From: Deinococcus radiotolerans
GTDB lineage: Bacteria; Deinococcota; Deinococci; Deinococcales; Deinococcaceae
Reading direction: 5' to 3'
Assembly (NCBI RefSeq): GCF_014647435.1
Contig: NZ_BMPE01000002.1
Location: 387,481 to 451,480, forward strand
Length of the DNA: 64,000 nucleotides
In this document: positions 61,052 through 64,000 of the stretch, one piece after another
Position numbering within the stretch: position 1 is the stretch's first letter
Layout of the letters: each line of letters starts with the position of its first letter
Position numbers and translations under genes: made by a program
Notes under the pieces: model-generated
Seen by the model: the letters and a program-made list of their open reading frames with translations, nothing else
Told to the model about the DNA's origin: nothing
Database searches by the model: none

Positions 61052-61660
61052 TTACCTCCGGGCGAGAAAGACGGCATACATGCAGGGCTGACCTGCGGGA
61101 TTCTCGAAGGTCACGTCGCAGGGCGTCCCGAAGCCCAGGGTGTCGCCCGCCGCGAGATCCCAGGTCAGATCCGGCGCGCGACGCTCGGTCAGGCGCAGTT
61201 CACCCGACTGCACCCACACCAGCTGCTGAATGTGCGCGTATGAACTGGCGGGCAGCGTCACGCTCGCCCCAGCTGGGAGGGTGACCTGCACGGCCTCCAG
61301 CGGGTGCGTGGGCGCGGCGAACAGCTGGCGGCGGGTGTACCCGGTGTCGGGGTCACGCCACTCGGGCTGCTGCGCGGCGCGCGACAGGCGTTCGTGCTCC
61401 CGCGCCCCGGCACCCTCGGCGCGCAGGAGCAGCCCGGCCAGGGTCAGGTCGAACGCCCCGGCCAGGCGCAGCAGCGTGACGGCGGTGGGGCTCATCTCGC
61501 CGCGCTCGATGCGGCTCACGGCGGCTTTCGACACGCCGGCGCGCCGCGCGAGGGTCGCCTGCGTCCAGCCGCGCGCCTCCCGTTCCGCTGTGATCTGCCG
61601 GGCCAGCCGCCCGGCGGCCTCAGCGGCCGCGACTTCAGCTGCGTTGCTGATCATGGTCAT
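61052..61660 (-). CDS. XRE-family regulator with cupin domain
   Basis: A 202-aa regulator. N-terminal helix-turn-helix at about residues 20-75 (ITAEREARGWTQATLARRAG, VSKAAVSRIERGEMSPTAVT); C-terminal cupin at about 115-202 (LPAGASVTLPASSYAHIQQL, GELRLTERRAPDLTWDLAAGDTLGF). Such XRE-cupin proteins sense small molecules. ATGACCATG offers starts at 61660 or 61654. It leads an operon with a GNAT enzyme and is divergent from acs; an inverted repeat over its start suggests autoregulation. Confidence 0.9.
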   Translation of the reverse strand: MTMISNAAEVAAAEAAGRLARQITAEREARGWTQATLARRAGVSKAAVSRIERGEMSPTAVTLLRLAGAFDLTLAGLLLRAEGAGAREHERLSRAAQQPEWRDPDTGYTRRQLFAAPTHPLEAVQVTLPAGASVTLPASSYAHIQQLVWVQSGELRLTERRAPDLTWDLAAGDTLGFGTPCDVTFENPAGQPCMYAVFLARR

Positions 61661-61681
61661 ATGTTGATTCTTCGCAACGCA
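61640..61681. promoter_or_regulatory. Inverted repeat flanking the XRE-cupin start codon
   Basis: TGCGTTGC (61640-61647) and GCAACGCA (61674-61681), 26 bp apart with the start codon between them; a smaller GTTG-N8-CAAC repeat lies at 61663-61678. Candidate operator for autoregulation. Confidence 0.4.
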
Positions 61682-61726
61682 GGTGGTGCATGTCAACTTT
61701 CAGCCTGGCTGCTTGCACTGGGTCCA

Positions 61727-61787
61727 GTACCGCCGCGGTACCCGCGTAAGCAGCCCACCCGGAATCCCACCTTCACGCGAGTACAGT
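61727..61787 (+). promoter_or_regulatory. Putative acs control region
   Basis: GTACCGC-C-GCGGTAC (61727-61741) is a perfect 7-bp inverted repeat, and TACAGT (61782-61787) is a possible -10 box about 70 bp before the acs ATG. Confidence 0.4.
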
Positions 61788-61860
61788 GAAGGCCACACAC
61801 AGCCCAACCCTGCGCCCGGGGCCACACCGGCGGCCCCAGCCCCTCACCCGGAGGTGTCCC

Positions 61861-63819
61861 ATGACCCAGACCCCCACCCAGGCCAATGACCACATCGACG
61901 CGATGCTGCACGAGAACCGCGTGATCGAACCCAGCGCCGCCTTCCGCGCGCAGGCCCGCATGACCCGCGATGACTACGAGCGCCTCTACCGCCAGAGCCT
62001 CGATGACCCCGACACCTTCTGGGGCAACGTGGCCGGGGAACTCCACTGGTTCACTCCCTGGACGCAGGTGCTCGACTGGCAGCCCCCCCACGCACAGTGG
62101 TTCGTGAACGGGCAGACGAACATTGCCTTCAACGCTCTGGACCGCAACGTCGCGCGCGGGCTGGGCAGCAAGGCGGCGATCATCTGGGAAGCCGAGGACG
62201 GCGAGGTCCGCACCTTCACCTACGCGCAGCTGCTGCGCGAGGTGAAGAAGGCCGCGAACGCCCTGCGCGACCTGGGCGTGCAGGCCGGCGACCGCGTCAC
62301 CCTCTACCTGCCCCTGACGCCCGAGGCGGCCATCGCCATGCTCGCCTGCGCCCGCATCGGCGCCGTGCACTCCGTCGTATTCGGCGGCTTCTCCGTGAAC
62401 GCCCTGGCCGACCGGATCAACGACGCGCAGAGCAAAGTCCTGATCACCGCCGACGCCGGGCAGCGGCGCGGCTCCCTGGTGAACCTCAAGGCGAACGCCG
62501 ACGAGGCCGCGAAACTCACCCCCAGCCTCGAGAAGATCCTCGTCGTGTGCCGCGCCGACTGCGACGCCCCCATGCAGGAGGGCCGCGACGTCTGGTGGCA
62601 TGACGCCCTGAACGCCGCCAGCGACGAGCACGACGCGCTGCCTGTGGACAGCGAACACCCCCTGTTCGTGCTGTACACGTCGGGCAGCACCGGCAAACCC
62701 AAGGGCGTGCAGCACACCACCGGCGGGTACATGGTCGGCACGTACCTGACCACCCAGACCGTCTTCGACCTGAAAGACGACGACATCTACTGGTGCACCG
62801 CCGACGTCGGCTGGATCACCGGCCACAGCTACAGCGTGTACGGTCCCCTCCTGAACGGCGCGACCGTCCTCATGTACGAGGGCGCGCCCAACCACCCTGA
62901 CTGGGGCCGCTTCTGGCACCTGATCCAGAAGCACCGCGTCACGATCCTGTACACCGCGCCCACCGCCATCCGCTCCTTCATGCGCCAGGGCGACGCCATC
63001 CCCGCCGCGTACGACCTGAGCAGCCTGCGCCTGCTCGGCTCGGTCGGGGAACCCATCAACCCCGAAGCGTGGATGTGGTACTGGCGCACCATCGGCGGCG
63101 AACGCTGCCCCGTCGTGGACACCTGGTGGCAGACCGAGACCGGCTCGATCATGCTCACCACCCTCCCGGGCGCGCACGCCAGCAAACCCGGCAGCGCGGG
63201 CCTCCCCATGTTCGGCGTGGAGCCCGCCATCATGACCCACCAGGGCGAGGAACTCGGCCCCGACGACGGCGGCCTGCTGGTCCTCAAACGCCCCTGGCCC
63301 AGCATGCTGCGCACCGTGTACGGCGACGACGACCGCTACCGCAAGACCTACTGGGGTGAGATTGACGGCGTGTACTTCGCCGGGGACGGCGCCCGCCGCG
63401 ACGCGGATGGGTACGTCACCGTCATCGGCCGCGTGGACGACGTCCTGAACGTCAGCGGCCACCGCCTGGGCACCATGGAGATCGAATCCGCCCTCGTCGC
63501 CCACCCCAGCGTCGCCGAGGCCGCCGTGGTCGGCAAACCCGACGACGTGAAAGGTGAAAGTGTTGTCGCGTTCGTGCTCCCCCAGAGCGGCCACACGGTC
63601 GACCCCAAGGAGCTGCGGGCCCACGTCAGCCGTGAGATCGGCGCCCTCGCCCGCCCAGACGCCATCTACGTCGCCGACGCGCTGCCCAAGACCCGCAGCG
63701 GGAAGATCATGCGCCGCTTCCTGAGGCAGGTCGCCGCGGGCAAGGAGATCCAGGGCGACACCAGCACCCTGGAAGACCCCGGCGTGCTCGACCGGCTGGC
63801 CGCGACGGAACCCGTGTAA
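61861..63819 (+). CDS. acs: Acetyl-CoA synthetase (AMP-forming)
   Basis: Activates acetate via acetyl-AMP to acetyl-CoA. The 652-aa length matches Acs. Seen: [33 protein letters not shown]-loop [35 protein letters not shown] with the acetate-pocket Trp, [13 protein letters not shown], and the regulatory lysine in [15 protein letters not shown] that is acetylated by Pat-type enzymes. GGAGG precedes ATG 61861. It is divergent from the XRE-cupin/GNAT operon; the nearby GNAT could in principle acetylate it, but that is a guess. Confidence 0.97.
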   Translation: MTQTPTQANDHIDAMLHENRVIEPSAAFRAQARMTRDDYERLYRQSLDDPDTFWGNVAGELHWFTPWTQVLDWQPPHAQWFVNGQTNIAFNALDRNVARGLGSKAAIIWEAEDGEVRTFTYAQLLREVKKAANALRDLGVQAGDRVTLYLPLTPEAAIAMLACARIGAVHSVVFGGFSVNALADRINDAQSKVLITADAGQRRGSLVNLKANADEAAKLTPSLEKILVVCRADCDAPMQEGRDVWWHDALNAASDEHDALPVDSEHPLFVLYTSGSTGKPKGVQHTTGGYMVGTYLTTQTVFDLKDDDIYWCTADVGWITGHSYSVYGPLLNGATVLMYEGAPNHPDWGRFWHLIQKHRVTILYTAPTAIRSFMRQGDAIPAAYDLSSLRLLGSVGEPINPEAWMWYWRTIGGERCPVVDTWWQTETGSIMLTTLPGAHASKPGSAGLPMFGVEPAIMTHQGEELGPDDGGLLVLKRPWPSMLRTVYGDDDRYRKTYWGEIDGVYFAGDGARRDADGYVTVIGRVDDVLNVSGHRLGTMEIESALVAHPSVAEAAVVGKPDDVKGESVVAFVLPQSGHTVDPKELRAHVSREIGALARPDAIYVADALPKTRSGKIMRRFLRQVAAGKEIQGDTSTLEDPGVLDRLAATEPV

Positions 63820-63830
63820 AGCGGGTCAGC

Positions 63831-63867
63831 GGGCCGCGATACCGCCACGGCTGGGGTGTCGCGGCCC
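63831..63867 (+). terminator. Hairpin after acs
   Basis: GGGCCGCGA (63831-63839) pairs with TCGCGGCCC (63859-63867), 12 bp past the acs stop. No T-run follows, so moderate support. Confidence 0.5.
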
Positions 63868-63959
63868 TCTGCTAAATTCACGTGGCGCTGACCGAGTACT
63901 CCGGCGCGTTCGCCCGCAATTCTAGGTGATCCCTGCCTGACTACCCTTCAAAACGGGAC

Positions 63960-64000
63960 ATGAGTGTGCTCAAGTTGCGCCAGGATGCGCCGGACGGATG
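63960..64000 (+). CDS. Possible start of a gene running off the window
   Basis: ATG 63960 opens a frame MSVLKLRQDAPDG to the window edge. There is no clear ribosome-binding site and too little sequence to judge; TAAATT at 63873-63878 could be a promoter -10 for it. Confidence 0.25.
   Translation, partial: MSVLKLRQDAPDG

Noticed and set aside
63879..63929. Mini-ORF of 16 codons from GTG after TAAATT
   Set aside because: Spacing to the -10 box is only 3 bases, unlike the other leaderless genes, and the peptide is too short to judge.

Overview
The window looks like chromosomal DNA of a Deinococcus-type bacterium (phylum Deinococcota). It is very GC-rich, with third codon positions almost always G or C and frequent GTG/TTG starts. 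About twenty genes have a TANNNT-type -10 box only 6-7 bases before the start codon and no Shine-Dalgarno. That leaderless layout is known to be common in Deinococcus. The NuoM/NuoA proteins also look Thermus/Deinococcus-like. The assignment is inferred from these traits, not from a database search.

Layout. 1-19.8 kb is mostly housekeeping: a truncated phosphotransferase, xpt, a cyclophilin, a CPA1 antiporter, rpoZ, gnd, a GHL10-type exported protein, a flavin reductase, a phosphoesterase, dacB, rdgB, sufE, a tandem rhodanese, an exported alpha/beta hydrolase, an Ada-AlkA hybrid repair protein, a PEP-mutase-family enzyme, and a padR-membrane protein-lepB operon. At 19.76-20.03 kb lies a gene-free stretch with nested inverted repeats and a perfect 36-bp palindrome. 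It precedes a photolyase/cryptochrome-like protein whose two domains are in reversed order. 21.4-26.9 kb is a tightly packed set (DinB, NlpC/P60-like, NUDIX, YigZ, large SARP/ATPase regulator). The last third of the regulator gene has clearly different codon use.

27.6-42.5 kb is a complete 14-gene respiratory complex I operon, nuoA to nuoN in canonical order, closed by a strong hairpin. nuoA may start at ATC, and heptamer repeats sit between nuoI and nuoJ. 42.5-53.6 kb holds a CHASE2-GGDEF protein with a degenerate GGDEF motif, an ABC-F ATPase, a DUF1540 mini-protein, a uridine-kinase-like/phosphotransferase pair, a TelA-family protein, an erythromycin-esterase family protein, a GNAT enzyme, a BsuPI-domain protein and a second DinB protein.

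53.8-64 kb contains rpmI-rplT with a long leader, a GntR/UTRA regulator, moaA, a DUF485-ActP acetate permease pair, a TPR protein with a decayed GGDEF-like domain, an XRE-cupin regulator plus GNAT operon, and acs. The permease, a possible regulator and acetyl-CoA synthetase together suggest an acetate uptake and activation region. No rRNA, tRNA, CRISPR array, transposase or phage gene was seen.

The items most worth a second look are the domain-swapped photolyase-like protein, the structured/palindromic intergenic region just upstream of it, the mosaic regulator gene, the heptamer arrays, and the possible ATC start of nuoA.
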